Source: Chitinophagales bacterium (GTDB lineage Bacteria > Bacteroidota > Bacteroidia > Chitinophagales > UBA2359). From it: a stretch of DNA of 12,821 nt. The translations under genes were made by a program, and so were the position numbers. The stretch spans positions 1 through 12,821 of the forward strand of contig JAHDDA010000041.1 of assembly GCA_020629595.1 (NCBI GenBank). Reading direction: 5' to 3'. The notes under the pieces were generated by a model, which saw nothing but the letters and a program-made list of their open reading frames with translations, had not been told where the DNA came from and searched no databases. Position 1 is the stretch's first letter. Each line of letters begins with the position of its first letter. This document shows, piece after piece, positions 1 to 9,000 of this stretch.

Positions 1-854
1 GCAATATCTGGCGAAAAACTACCATTTATAGCAGCGTGTGCTTTAGCACCTAATACCAAAAACTGCGAGGCACGAGGACCTGCCCCCCAAGAAATATAAT
101 CGTTTACTAAACTTGTTGCCATTTCTGTATTCGGGCGTGTTTTACTTGCCAAGGCAACAGCATATTCCAAAACATTATCGGCAATAGGAATTTTACGAAC
201 TAATTGCTGAAAGGCTATAATATCTTCACCGCTTAATATTTCTTGCAAAGCCACTTTTTTATTTGAAGTAGTTGCTTTAACAACATCAACTTCTTCTTTG
301 TAGCTTGGGTAATCTAAAGTAATATTAAACATAAAACGATCTAATTGAGCTTCTGGTAAAGGGTAAGTTCCTTCTTGCTCAATTGGGTTTTGGGTTGCCA
401 AAACAAAAAATGGCTTTGGCAAGGTATGAATAACCCCACCAACTGTTACCGAACGTTCTTGCATTGCTTCTAATAAAGCCGCTTGCGTTTTGGGTGGTGT
501 ACGGTTTATCTCATCTGCCAACATTATATTGGAAAATAATGGACCTTTAACAAACTTAAAGTTTTTATTGTCATCCAAAATTTCGGCACCTGTAATATCT
601 GAAGGCATTAAATCTGGAGTAAATTGTATTCTTTTAAACTGAAGGTCTAAAACATCAGAAATTGTTTTTACCAATAAAGTTTTTGCTAAACCAGGCACAC
701 CAACCAAAAGACTATGCCCATCACAAAAAATTGATAATAAAACACTTTTAACTACGTGTTTTTGACCTACAATTACTTTTCCTATTTCGCTATTTAAGTT
801 TTCGTAAGATTGTGCTAAGGCTTTTATGCCTTCTACATCTGAACTAAATTTCAT
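1..854 (-). CDS. MoxR-family AAA+ ATPase (3' part missing at window edge)
   Basis: The reverse strand reads from an ATG at 854-852 through 284 codons without a stop and runs off the left edge, so the C-terminus is absent (complete MoxR proteins are usually about 310-340 aa). Visible motifs in order are Walker A GVPGLAKT (residues 52-59), Walker B MLADE (111-115) followed by INR, sensor-1 ATQNP (153-157), LPEAQLDRF (166-174), and the sensor-2-region signature WGAGPRASQ (256-264). Together these identify the MoxR subfamily of cytoplasmic AAA+ ATPases. Family members act as chaperone-like ATPases that help mature or activate other proteins, often with DUF58 and von Willebrand A-domain proteins encoded downstream. 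Those genes would lie outside this window, so the client is unknown. The gene is divergent from the dehydrogenase gene. I am very sure of the family and not of the specific role. Confidence 0.95.
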   Translation of the reverse strand, partial: MKFSSDVEGIKALAQSYENLNSEIGKVIVGQKHVVKSVLLSIFCDGHSLLVGVPGLAKTLLVKTISDVLDLQFKRIQFTPDLMPSDITGAEILDDNKNFKFVKGPLFSNIMLADEINRTPPKTQAALLEAMQERSVTVGGVIHTLPKPFFVLATQNPIEQEGTYPLPEAQLDRFMFNITLDYPSYKEEVDVVKATTSNKKVALQEILSGEDIIAFQQLVRKIPIADNVLEYAVALASKTRPNTEMATSLVNDYISWGAGPRASQFLVLGAKAHAAINGSFSPDI

Positions 855-887
855 TTCTTTTCTTGACTAATTTTAGAAAAACGTTGG

Positions 888-914
888 CAAATATAACATC
901 TTATCATCTATCAA
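888..914 (-). promoter_or_regulatory. Candidate Bacteroidota-type promoter of the moxR-like gene
   Basis: On the minus strand, TATATTTG (complement of 888-895) matches the Bacteroidota -7 consensus TAnnTTTG exactly. A TTG (complement of 912-914) lies 16 bp upstream, one base short of the usual 17-23 bp spacing to the -33 element. Transcription would begin about 30 bp before the ATG at 854. This is a motif match in AT-rich DNA, so chance is possible. Confidence 0.4.
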
Positions 915-939
915 TTAATATATGCCATTTATCATCTAT
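901..939. repeat. Short direct repeat in the divergent intergenic region
   Basis: The 11-mer ttatcatctat occurs at 901-911 and again at 929-939, 28 bp apart, directly upstream of the candidate moxR promoter. It could be a paired protein-binding site, but in sequence this AT-rich a chance repeat cannot be excluded. Confidence 0.35.
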
Positions 940-940
940 T

Positions 941-984
941 AGTTGTAACATCAAAATAAATTTATGATATCTAATGTTACAACT
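941..984. repeat. 11-bp inverted repeat between divergent genes
   Basis: The arms agttgtaacat (941-951) and atgttacaact (974-984) are perfect reverse complements separated by 22 bp. The repeat sits roughly midway between the two divergent start codons (854 and 1069). Its position would suit a regulator-binding dyad acting on either or both genes. The spacer is long for a single-dimer operator, and no run of T follows, so a terminator is unlikely. Confidence 0.5.
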
Positions 985-1068
985 TTGAATCATACTAATT
1001 ACACGCACATTCAAGACGGTTAATTGAGTTTTTTGTTTTTCTTTTGCCATTAATAATTAACTTATTTT

Positions 1069-1998
1069 ATGAAAAAAGTATTAATAACTGGCGATGTTCA
1101 TTCCTCTTTCAAAGAAATATTAAAAAAAGAAGGTTTTTGTTGTGAAACAAAAGTTGGCATTTCTTACAAAGAGGTTGAAGCAATAATTGGTAATTATGTT
1201 GGCTTATTGGTAAGAAGTTTAAGCGTTGATAAAAATCTAATTGATAAAGCAAAGCATTTAAAATTTATTGCAAGAGCTGGTTCTGGCTTGGAAAAAATTG
1301 ATGTAGCTTATGCTAATTCAAAAAATATAAAAGTAGTTTCTTCTCCTGAAGGCAATAGAAATGCAGTAGCAGAACACTCTATTGCTATGATGTTAAATAT
1401 TTTAAATAAACTCAAGTTTGGCGAAAAGCAATTAGATAATTTTATTTGGGATAGAGATGCAAATAGTGGCTTAGAACTTTCGGCACAAACCGTAGGAATT
1501 ATTGGTTTTGGAAATGTTGGACAATCTTTAGCAGAAAAGTTAAAATCTTTTGGTTGTAGAATTTTGGTTTATGATAAATACAAAATTGGCTTTAATGATA
1601 TTGCTGGAGTTAAAGAAGTAGATTTGGATTTCCTTTTAGCAAATTCAAGTATTGTAAGTATTCATTTACCACTTACAGAAGAAACCAAAAATTATGTTAA
1701 TGAAAAATTTCTATCAAAACTAAAAAAACAGTCAATTTTAATTAATACTTCAAGGGGAGAAATGGTTAATCTTCATCTACTTGTGGATTATATTGATAAA
1801 AATCAAATTTCAGGTTTGGGTTTAGATGTTTTTCCAAAAGAACCTATAAAAAAAATGTCGGAAGCAGACAAACAGGCTCTTAAAATGCTAAATCAAAGAC
1901 CGAACTGTGTGCTTACACCACATTCTGCTGGTCTTAGCCGACAATCTTACGTTAAATTAGCTACTGTTCTCGCCGAAAAAATAAAAGTTATTCTTTAA
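1069..1998 (+). CDS. D-2-hydroxyacid dehydrogenase, phosphoglycerate dehydrogenase-like
   Basis: A 309-aa NAD-dependent cytosolic oxidoreductase of the D-isomer-specific 2-hydroxyacid dehydrogenase family. The nucleotide-binding fold carries GFGNVG (residues 146-151), with D169 at the end of the next strand, which usually favours NAD over NADP. The expected catalytic residues are present: R229 in NTSRG, E258 in DVFPKEP, and H285 in TPHSAG. The N-terminal part has RAGSGLEKIDV (69-79) and SPEGNRNAVAEH (92-103), typical of the short 3-phosphoglycerate dehydrogenases that lack an ACT regulatory domain. Oxidation of 3-phosphoglycerate, the first step of serine synthesis, is therefore the likeliest reaction. 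Another 2-hydroxyacid substrate is possible because no serC or serB lies adjacent. The ATG at 1069 is the natural start. No intrinsic terminator is obvious before the next gene. Confidence 0.9.
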   Translation: MKKVLITGDVHSSFKEILKKEGFCCETKVGISYKEVEAIIGNYVGLLVRSLSVDKNLIDKAKHLKFIARAGSGLEKIDVAYANSKNIKVVSSPEGNRNAVAEHSIAMMLNILNKLKFGEKQLDNFIWDRDANSGLELSAQTVGIIGFGNVGQSLAEKLKSFGCRILVYDKYKIGFNDIAGVKEVDLDFLLANSSIVSIHLPLTEETKNYVNEKFLSKLKKQSILINTSRGEMVNLHLLVDYIDKNQISGLGLDVFPKEPIKKMSEADKQALKMLNQRPNCVLTPHSAGLSRQSYVKLATVLAEKIKVIL

Positions 1999-2043
1999 AT
2001 TAAATGTAGTTTGCTTATTTTGTGCTTTTTTTAACAAGTCAAA

Positions 2044-2071
2044 TTGTTGAAGAAATAAAACGCTATGTTTT
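2044..2071 (+). promoter_or_regulatory. Weak candidate promoter for the surface-protein module
   Basis: A TTG (2044-2046) is followed 17 bp later by TATGTTTT (2064-2071), which matches the Bacteroidota -7 consensus TAnnTTTG at all but the last base. It lies in the 157-bp gap before the TonB receptor gene and would leave an untranslated leader of roughly 80 nt. One mismatch and AT-rich surroundings make this tentative. Confidence 0.25.
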
Positions 2072-2155
2072 AAGGTTGCTGATTATAGCAAATCAAACGC
2101 AGTTAATTAAGGAATAAAAAATTAATTTCATTTAATATATTAAAAAACTTAACTT

Positions 2156-5100
2156 ATGAAGAAATTTTTACTCAGCTTGCTGTGTATCTTCTCAAGTGTA
2201 GCCATTTTTGCACAAACGGGCGAAATCTCAGGTAAAGTAATGGATCCTGATTATGGTGAGCCTATGTATGGTGTGCAAGTCTTTATTGAAGTAGATGGTT
2301 TTCCACAAGGTACACAAACAGATTTTGATGGTTTTTACTCCATTAAGCCAATTAAGCCAGGTTCTTACACTTTAACTGCTAAGTACATTGGTTATCAAAC
2401 GCTTATTATGAATGATGTTTTGGTCTCTGCCGATCAAAATACAGTCTTAAATCTTGAAATTCGTGAAGAATCTGAGATTTTAGATGAAGTTGTAATTGTT
2501 GATTATAAAGTGCCTTTAATTGAAATTGACAAAGGAAACACTAAAACAGTTACGGGTGATGAAATTGCCAATTTACCAACTCGTAGTGTAGGAACTATTG
2601 CAGGTACAACCTCTGGGGTTTATCAAGAAGATGAGGGTGGTGGATTGAACATTAAAGGTTCTCGTTCAAACGCAACTCAGTTTATTATTGATGGTGTAAA
2701 AGTTCGTGGTAACGCAGCTTTACCCGCTTCTGCAATTGACCAAATGAGTGTAGTAACAGGTGGTATTCCTGCTAAGTATGGTGATGCTACTGGTGGTATT
2801 ATTACAATTACAACTCGTGGTGCAACATCAAACTTTGGTGGTGGTGTTGAATTTATTACTTCTCAATATTTAGATCAATTCGAACACAACTTCTTTTCAG
2901 GTAGTTTAAGCGGACCTTTATTAAAACTAAGAAAGAAAGGTGCAGATGAAAATGCACAAAAGCGTTCTGTTGCTGGTTTCTTCTTAGCTGGTGAATTAGA
3001 AACAAATAAAGATAATGATGCTCCTGCAATTGATGTTTACAGAGTTAAAGATGAGGTGTACGATGAGTTAATTACAAATCCTTTAGTACCTGCTGAAAAT
3101 GGTTCGGGTTATGTAAAGGCAGTTGACTTTGTAACTCCAGATGATTTAGAACGTTTAAAAACACGTGAAAATGTTCGTCATATTTCGGCAAACTTAGCAG
3201 GTAGTATTACTGTAAGTCCTAGCGAAAATATAGATATTAAAATAGGTGGTTCTGCAAGTTATGATAATGATGGAACTCCTTTCCGTTCTTATGAGTTATT
3301 TAACGAACAACACCACCGTAAAACTATAAGCCAAGGTTATAGAGGGTATGTTCGTTTTAGCCAACGTTTCGGTTCTAATTTAAACCAAGAAGAAACAAAA
3401 GAAAATTCTTCTATTTTCAGTAATGCTTATTACTCTTTACAATACGATTATAACAAATCTAAGTTTAAAGGAGAGGATCAAGTACATGGCGATAATTATT
3501 TTGATTATGGACACGTTGGTACATTTAATACTGCTCAATCTCCACTGTATAATTCTGGAAGATTACAGCTATTTGATGAAAGTGGAAATGAATTTTCATT
3601 TGTTAATGAGATTAGTGGAAATCCTTTAAGTTTTGTTTCAAACTATATTTATCAAGGTGATGTAGATAATGGTGTTTCTTTTGACGGAACAAATTCAGCA
3701 AATCCAATTATGGCAAACCAAACAAGCCAATATTTAGGTTTAGTTGAAGGCGATCCTATTGCATCATTAAATGTAGATCAAATTTTTGCAGGAAATGGAC
3801 TAATTAACGGTTCAAGAGGAACATCGGCAAGTACTGCACATTCTATGTTTTATATGCCAGGAGTGGTTTATCCTTTCAATTTCTTTACAGATAATGATCA
3901 GCACCGTATTGTTTTCAACGGTTCTGTTGATGTTAAGAAAAAAGGTTCTACAGATATTAATAAGCACGGTATTGAGTTTGGTTTAGAATTAGAACAGCGT
4001 ATAGATCGTTACTATGAAATAAATGCAATAGGTCTTTGGGATCGTATCCGCCAAACTGTTTCAAAGCGTGGAGGTGCTGAAGATATACGCTTAGACTTAG
4101 CTAATCCTATATTTATTATAAATGGAGAAGAAGTGCCAATTGCAGAGTTTAACGAATTAGAATACGGTGCATTTGATCAAAATGATACCATTACTTACGA
4201 TTATGTGCGTGTTAATCAAGGAAGTTTCTTCGATAATGCTTTACGTTCTAAACTAGGAGTTGGAAGCACAGATTATATTGATTTCTTTGGATTAAATCCA
4301 GACCAGTTATCAATGGATATGTTTTCTGCCGATGATTTATTCGGAACAGGTGGTGGTGATAACATAGTTGATTACTATGGATATGATCACACAGGACAAA
4401 AATTAGATTACCAGCCTTCTTTTGAAGATTTCTTTAAAAGCAAAAGCACTTTTACAGCAGTAGATGGAAGTTCAGTAGAATATTTTGACCGTCCAATGGG
4501 AGCTTTCAGACCAGTTTATATTGCAGGTTATGTTCAAGATAAATTTACTTATAAAGATTTGGTATTTAATGTTGGTGTTCGTGTTGACCGTTTCGATTCA
4601 AACCAAAAAGTACGTAAAGACAAATATTCTTTATATGGTGTGCGTACAGTAGGTGAAACATTAGTTGATGGACAATACCGTATAGGTAATTCAACTTACA
4701 ATGTACCAGAAACAATCGGTGATGATTTTGTTGTGTATGTAAATAGTGCAGATAATCCAACAGCTTTAAATGGTTTCCGTAGTGGAGATGTTTGGTATAA
4801 TGCTAATGGTGAAGAAATTTTAGACCCTGATGCAATTGCAACTAGCGGACAGTTATTTCCTTACTTAGCAGATGTTACACCAGCGGGAAGCGACATCAAA
4901 TCAGAAGATTTTGATATTAACTCAGCTTTTGAAGATTATACACCAGAAATTACAGTGATGCCTCGTGTGGCTGTATCATTCAAAATGAACGATAATGCCT
5001 CTTTCTTTGCACATTATAATGTTTTAACAATGCGTCCTCAAGGTCGTAATTATGTAGGACCAGATGATTATTATTTCTTTGAAGAACGTGCAATCTTACA

Positions 5101-5986
5101 AACGTTCAATAATGCTAATTTAAAAACAGAAAAAACAATTGGTTATGAAATTGGTTTCCGTCAGGCATTATCACAACGTTCAGCAATTACACTTTCTGCA
5201 TATTATAAAGAAATTCGTGATTTGATTCAAGTACAACAAATTCGTTTTGCTTACCCACGTGAATATGCTACTTATGAAAACTTAGATTTTGCTACTGTAA
5301 AAGGTTTTGAAGTTGCTTTCGATCAACGTAGAACAGGAAATATTCGCTTTTCTGCAAACTATAACTTAGCATTTGCCGAAGGTACAGGTTCGGGTGATCG
5401 TTCAGGTGCAAACTTAGCCGCTTCTGGTCAGCCAAATTTACGTACACTTATTCCTTTAGATTACGATGCTCGTCATACTTTAAACTTAACTTTAGATTAC
5501 CGTTACAAGTCTGGTTCAAAATACAACGGACCAACTATTGGCAACTGGCAAGCATTGGCTGATGCTGGAGCTAACTTAATTTTCACAGCAAGAACTGGAA
5601 CACCTTATACACGTCAGGATAGAGCAACACCAGAGCAATTAATAGGAGTTGCAGGACGTTCTTCGTTAGAAGGTTCTATTAATGGTTCTCGTTTACCAGC
5701 ATCTTTCCGTGTAGATTTAAAAGTGGATAAAGACTGGAAATTAGGAAAAGGCGATAAAGCTAAATATCTTAATACTTATGTTTTAGTTCAAAACTTATTG
5801 AATACACAAAACATTGTAAACGTTTATAACTTTACAAATAGCCCAATCGATGATGGATATTTAGCTTCTCCAGAGTCTGGAAATTTATCGGATATTGCAA
5901 GATCAATTTATGAAATTGCTCAACAAAATCCTAATAATTATTCATTACCAAGAAGATTACGTCTTGGTGCATCGTTCACATTTTAA
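2156..5986 (+). CDS. Large TonB-dependent outer-membrane receptor
   Basis: A 1276-aa outer-membrane active-transport receptor. Residues 1-19 form a signal peptide ending VAIFA, with Gln at +1 as is common in Bacteroidota. Residues 22-103 are a carboxypeptidase-regulatory-like beta-sandwich (GEISGKVMDP ... GYQTL). A TonB-box-like stretch DEVVIVDYKVP spans 110-120. The plug domain (about 125-222) includes NIKGSRSNATQFIIDGVKV and ends GGIITITTRGA. The rest is beta-barrel, with typical receptor strands such as IAGYVQDKFTYKDLVFNVGVR near 785-810 and LKTEKTIGYEIGFRQ near 990. It ends SFTF, the aromatic C-terminus used for barrel insertion. About 1050 residues follow the plug, long for a 22-strand barrel, so large loops are likely. 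The next gene follows after 28 bp and is not a SusD-type lipoprotein, so this is not a standard SusCD glycan importer. The substrate is unknown. Confidence 0.93.
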   Translation: MKKFLLSLLCIFSSVAIFAQTGEISGKVMDPDYGEPMYGVQVFIEVDGFPQGTQTDFDGFYSIKPIKPGSYTLTAKYIGYQTLIMNDVLVSADQNTVLNLEIREESEILDEVVIVDYKVPLIEIDKGNTKTVTGDEIANLPTRSVGTIAGTTSGVYQEDEGGGLNIKGSRSNATQFIIDGVKVRGNAALPASAIDQMSVVTGGIPAKYGDATGGIITITTRGATSNFGGGVEFITSQYLDQFEHNFFSGSLSGPLLKLRKKGADENAQKRSVAGFFLAGELETNKDNDAPAIDVYRVKDEVYDELITNPLVPAENGSGYVKAVDFVTPDDLERLKTRENVRHISANLAGSITVSPSENIDIKIGGSASYDNDGTPFRSYELFNEQHHRKTISQGYRGYVRFSQRFGSNLNQEETKENSSIFSNAYYSLQYDYNKSKFKGEDQVHGDNYFDYGHVGTFNTAQSPLYNSGRLQLFDESGNEFSFVNEISGNPLSFVSNYIYQGDVDNGVSFDGTNSANPIMANQTSQYLGLVEGDPIASLNVDQIFAGNGLINGSRGTSASTAHSMFYMPGVVYPFNFFTDNDQHRIVFNGSVDVKKKGSTDINKHGIEFGLELEQRIDRYYEINAIGLWDRIRQTVSKRGGAEDIRLDLANPIFIINGEEVPIAEFNELEYGAFDQNDTITYDYVRVNQGSFFDNALRSKLGVGSTDYIDFFGLNPDQLSMDMFSADDLFGTGGGDNIVDYYGYDHTGQKLDYQPSFEDFFKSKSTFTAVDGSSVEYFDRPMGAFRPVYIAGYVQDKFTYKDLVFNVGVRVDRFDSNQKVRKDKYSLYGVRTVGETLVDGQYRIGNSTYNVPETIGDDFVVYVNSADNPTALNGFRSGDVWYNANGEEILDPDAIATSGQLFPYLADVTPAGSDIKSEDFDINSAFEDYTPEITVMPRVAVSFKMNDNASFFAHYNVLTMRPQGRNYVGPDDYYFFEERAILQTFNNANLKTEKTIGYEIGFRQALSQRSAITLSAYYKEIRDLIQVQQIRFAYPREYATYENLDFATVKGFEVAFDQRRTGNIRFSANYNLAFAEGTGSGDRSGANLAASGQPNLRTLIPLDYDARHTLNLTLDYRYKSGSKYNGPTIGNWQALADAGANLIFTARTGTPYTRQDRATPEQLIGVAGRSSLEGSINGSRLPASFRVDLKVDKDWKLGKGDKAKYLNTYVLVQNLLNTQNIVNVYNFTNSPIDDGYLASPESGNLSDIARSIYEIAQQNPNNYSLPRRLRLGASFTF

Positions 5987-6014
5987 TTAGAAAAACCGAA
6001 AATTATTTCAAGTT

Positions 6015-9000
6015 ATGAATAAAAATATTTTTAGAAATATCGGAATTTTCCTTTTTGCTTGTTTAGTATCTTTCGGCTTGCAAGCTAATATAAATGTTGA
6101 CCAGCCAAGTGGCGAAGGTCAAGGAAAACCTGATACAAATAACATAGACACAAAAGCAGGAGATTGTGTACCTGCTACAGCTCAAACAGAGCTTAATGTA
6201 AATAATGTTCGTACTACACTTCTTGCTGGTGGTGATTTATGGTGGGATTTGAGTGATGGTAGATACGAAGTACCAAAAGTAGAACCAGGACAGCCAAGTA
6301 AGCACTCGGTTTTTGCTGGTTCTTTATGGATTGGAGGAATTGATGCCTTAGGACAGTTAAAAGTGGCAGCAATGACTTACCGTCAAACGGGTAACGACTT
6401 TTTCCCTGGACCATTAGATGCAAATGGAGAAGTAGAAAGAGAAACTTGTTCGAACTTTGACCGTTTTTGGGAAACAAGCCGTAACGATATAGATGCCTTC
6501 TTAGCAATTGTAGATGCAAATGGTGGTGTTGCTCCAAAAGGATTAATACCCGAATCTATTTTGGCTTGGCCCGGAAAAAATAATATTCACTTTGAAGAGT
6601 TCAGTGGTTTTGAAATGCCAGAAGATAAGCAATTAGCACCTTTTTGGGATGCTAATACCGATGGTGATTACAACCCTGAAGATGGTGATTATCCTGTAAT
6701 TGACCCTGCTATTGAAGGTGTTTACGGTGACCAAATGATTTGGTGGGTATTTAACGACAAAGGTAATATTCACTCTGAAACAGGTGGACAAGCGATTGGA
6801 TTAGAAGTAAGTTCATTAGCTTTTGCCTTTGCAACAAATGATGAAGTTAATAATATGACTTTCTACAAATATGTTGTAGATAATAAATCAACTGCCGCTT
6901 TAAATTCAACTTATTTTGGTCAGTGGGTAGATCCAGATTTAGGAAACTATACAGATGACTATGTTGGTTGTGTACCAGAAGAAGGTTTAGGTATTGTTTA
7001 TAATGGTGATGCCCTTGATGATGGTACTGCTGGTTATGGTGAAGAAATTCCAATTTTAGGGGTAGATTTCTTTAAAGGTCCTACCGTACCAAAAAGAGAT
7101 CCTATAACTGATACATTAGTGTTGGATTTAGCAGGAAATCAAATTTATGAAGAATTAGGAATGTCATCTTTCCTATTTTATAACAACGATTTCTCTGTTC
7201 AGGGTAATCCAGAAACTGCAACGCACTTTTACAATTATCTTTCTGGTTTCTGGAAAGATGGTCAGCCTTTTGTAAATCCAGGTGCACCTGCAACACCAGG
7301 ATATGGTGCTGGAGAACCAGAACCATTTATGTTTTCAGATAACCCACCTATTCCAGATGGATGGTCTGAGTGTGCTTTAGGTATTCAACCTGCCGATAGA
7401 CGTTTCTTACAAGTGGCAGGACCATTCACTTTAGAGCCAGGTGCTGTAAATGATGTAATTGTAGGAGTTGTTTGGACACGTGATGGTGTAAATTATCCTT
7501 GTCCTTCTTTTGAGTCTATTATCAAAGCAGATCAGCAAGCACAAGCCTTATTCGATTCTGGTTTTAAATTATCAAATGGACCAGACGCACCAAATATGAC
7601 TATTTCTGAATCTGATCAGCAATTAACACTTTCTTTGTGGAACGCACCAACTAGTAACAATTACTTGGAACAGTACCAAGAAGCTAATGCTGTTTTATCG
7701 GCTTCTGGAGACCCAGATTCATTGTTTACTTTTCAAGGTTATAGAGTGTACCAATTAGCTGATGCTACGGTAACATCTGCTGAGTTTGGAGATGATAGCA
7801 AAGCGAAAGAAATTTTTCAAGTAGATATTCAAGATGGTGTTTCAAAAATAATTAACACTTCTTTTGATGCAGAATTAGGAATTAACTTACCTGAAATTAT
7901 GGTAAATGGAGCAGATAATGGTATTGAACATAGTTTTATAATTACTGAAGACCAATTTGCTATTGGTGATAAAACATTAATAAATCATAAGCCTTATTTC
8001 TTTTCTGTAGTAGCGTATGCTTATTTAGCTAAAGAAGGTTGGGAAACCCCATACTTATTAGGTCGTAATAATATTGCAACTTATACAGCCATTCCGCACA
8101 AAAACTTTGTAGAAACAAATGGAGCAACTTTAAATGCTGCCTTTGGCGATGGTCCTGAAATTACTAAAATTTCTGGTTCAGGAAATACAGCAAATTACTT
8201 AGAGTTAACAGATGAAACATTAGCAAGATTATTAGATGATGATCCAAATAATGATGGTAATCCTGTATATAAATCAGGTGCTGGTCCAGTAAACGTTAAG
8301 ATTATTGATCCTTATTCAATTCCAAAAGCTAAGTTCCGTTTATCATTTGAAGATAGCCAGTTCTTTAATTTTACTCAGCCAGATATTGGAACAATTGAAG
8401 AAAATGGTTCTCGTTTTCAATATACGCCTGATGCAGATGCTACTGAGGCTTATACCGAGTTTATTTATGAAGTAATAAATGAATCGGGAGTAGTTGATTT
8501 AGGTTATGTTTCTATTATTAATTCTAGCCTTACATCTGATGATGATTTCCATTTATTCTCAGATTCTTATGTGTTAGATTTAGATGAAAGTACGCAATTA
8601 GACGGTATTGAGTTGAATGTATTAGATAATGATATTATTGATGAGAGCACAAATACAAACTTTGCTGGGTTTACAAGTCCTGCACGTGGAACTTTAACTG
8701 CTTTAACAGACACAACATTTATGACAGATGATCCTGAAAAAGTAGATTTTGTTACCTTATTAGGTTTTGAATATGTGCCAAATTCTGATGAAATTGTTGG
8801 AGGTGATATTTTCTCTTACTCTATTACACAGGGCGGAAAAATTGAAACTGCTTCAGTATATGTGAATTTACAAAAGTCAAATACTGCAGCTTTAATAAAT
8901 GCACAAGATGACCAATATACAACCACTTCACCAATGCTTGTTTTAGCAAATGATGAAAGTGATTTAATTGGTAGTGCTATTATTACAGGTGGAGCTGAAT

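Noticed and set aside
2076..2091. ttgct/agcaa dyad upstream of the receptor gene
   Set aside because: It has only 5-bp arms in AT-rich DNA, too short to separate from chance.
3423..3629. Short alternate-frame open frame inside the receptor gene
   Set aside because: It overlaps a well-supported gene, resembles no known protein and has composition expected of a shadow; the same holds for short frames at 4566-4760, 6214-6537, 6847-7053, 7102-7326 and 10265-10459.
6015..6086. Lipoprotein signal around Cys16 of the giant protein
   Set aside because: The residues before the cysteine (L-F-A-C) fit a lipobox poorly and the hydrophobic core continues past it, so an ordinary signal peptide ending near residue 24 fits better.
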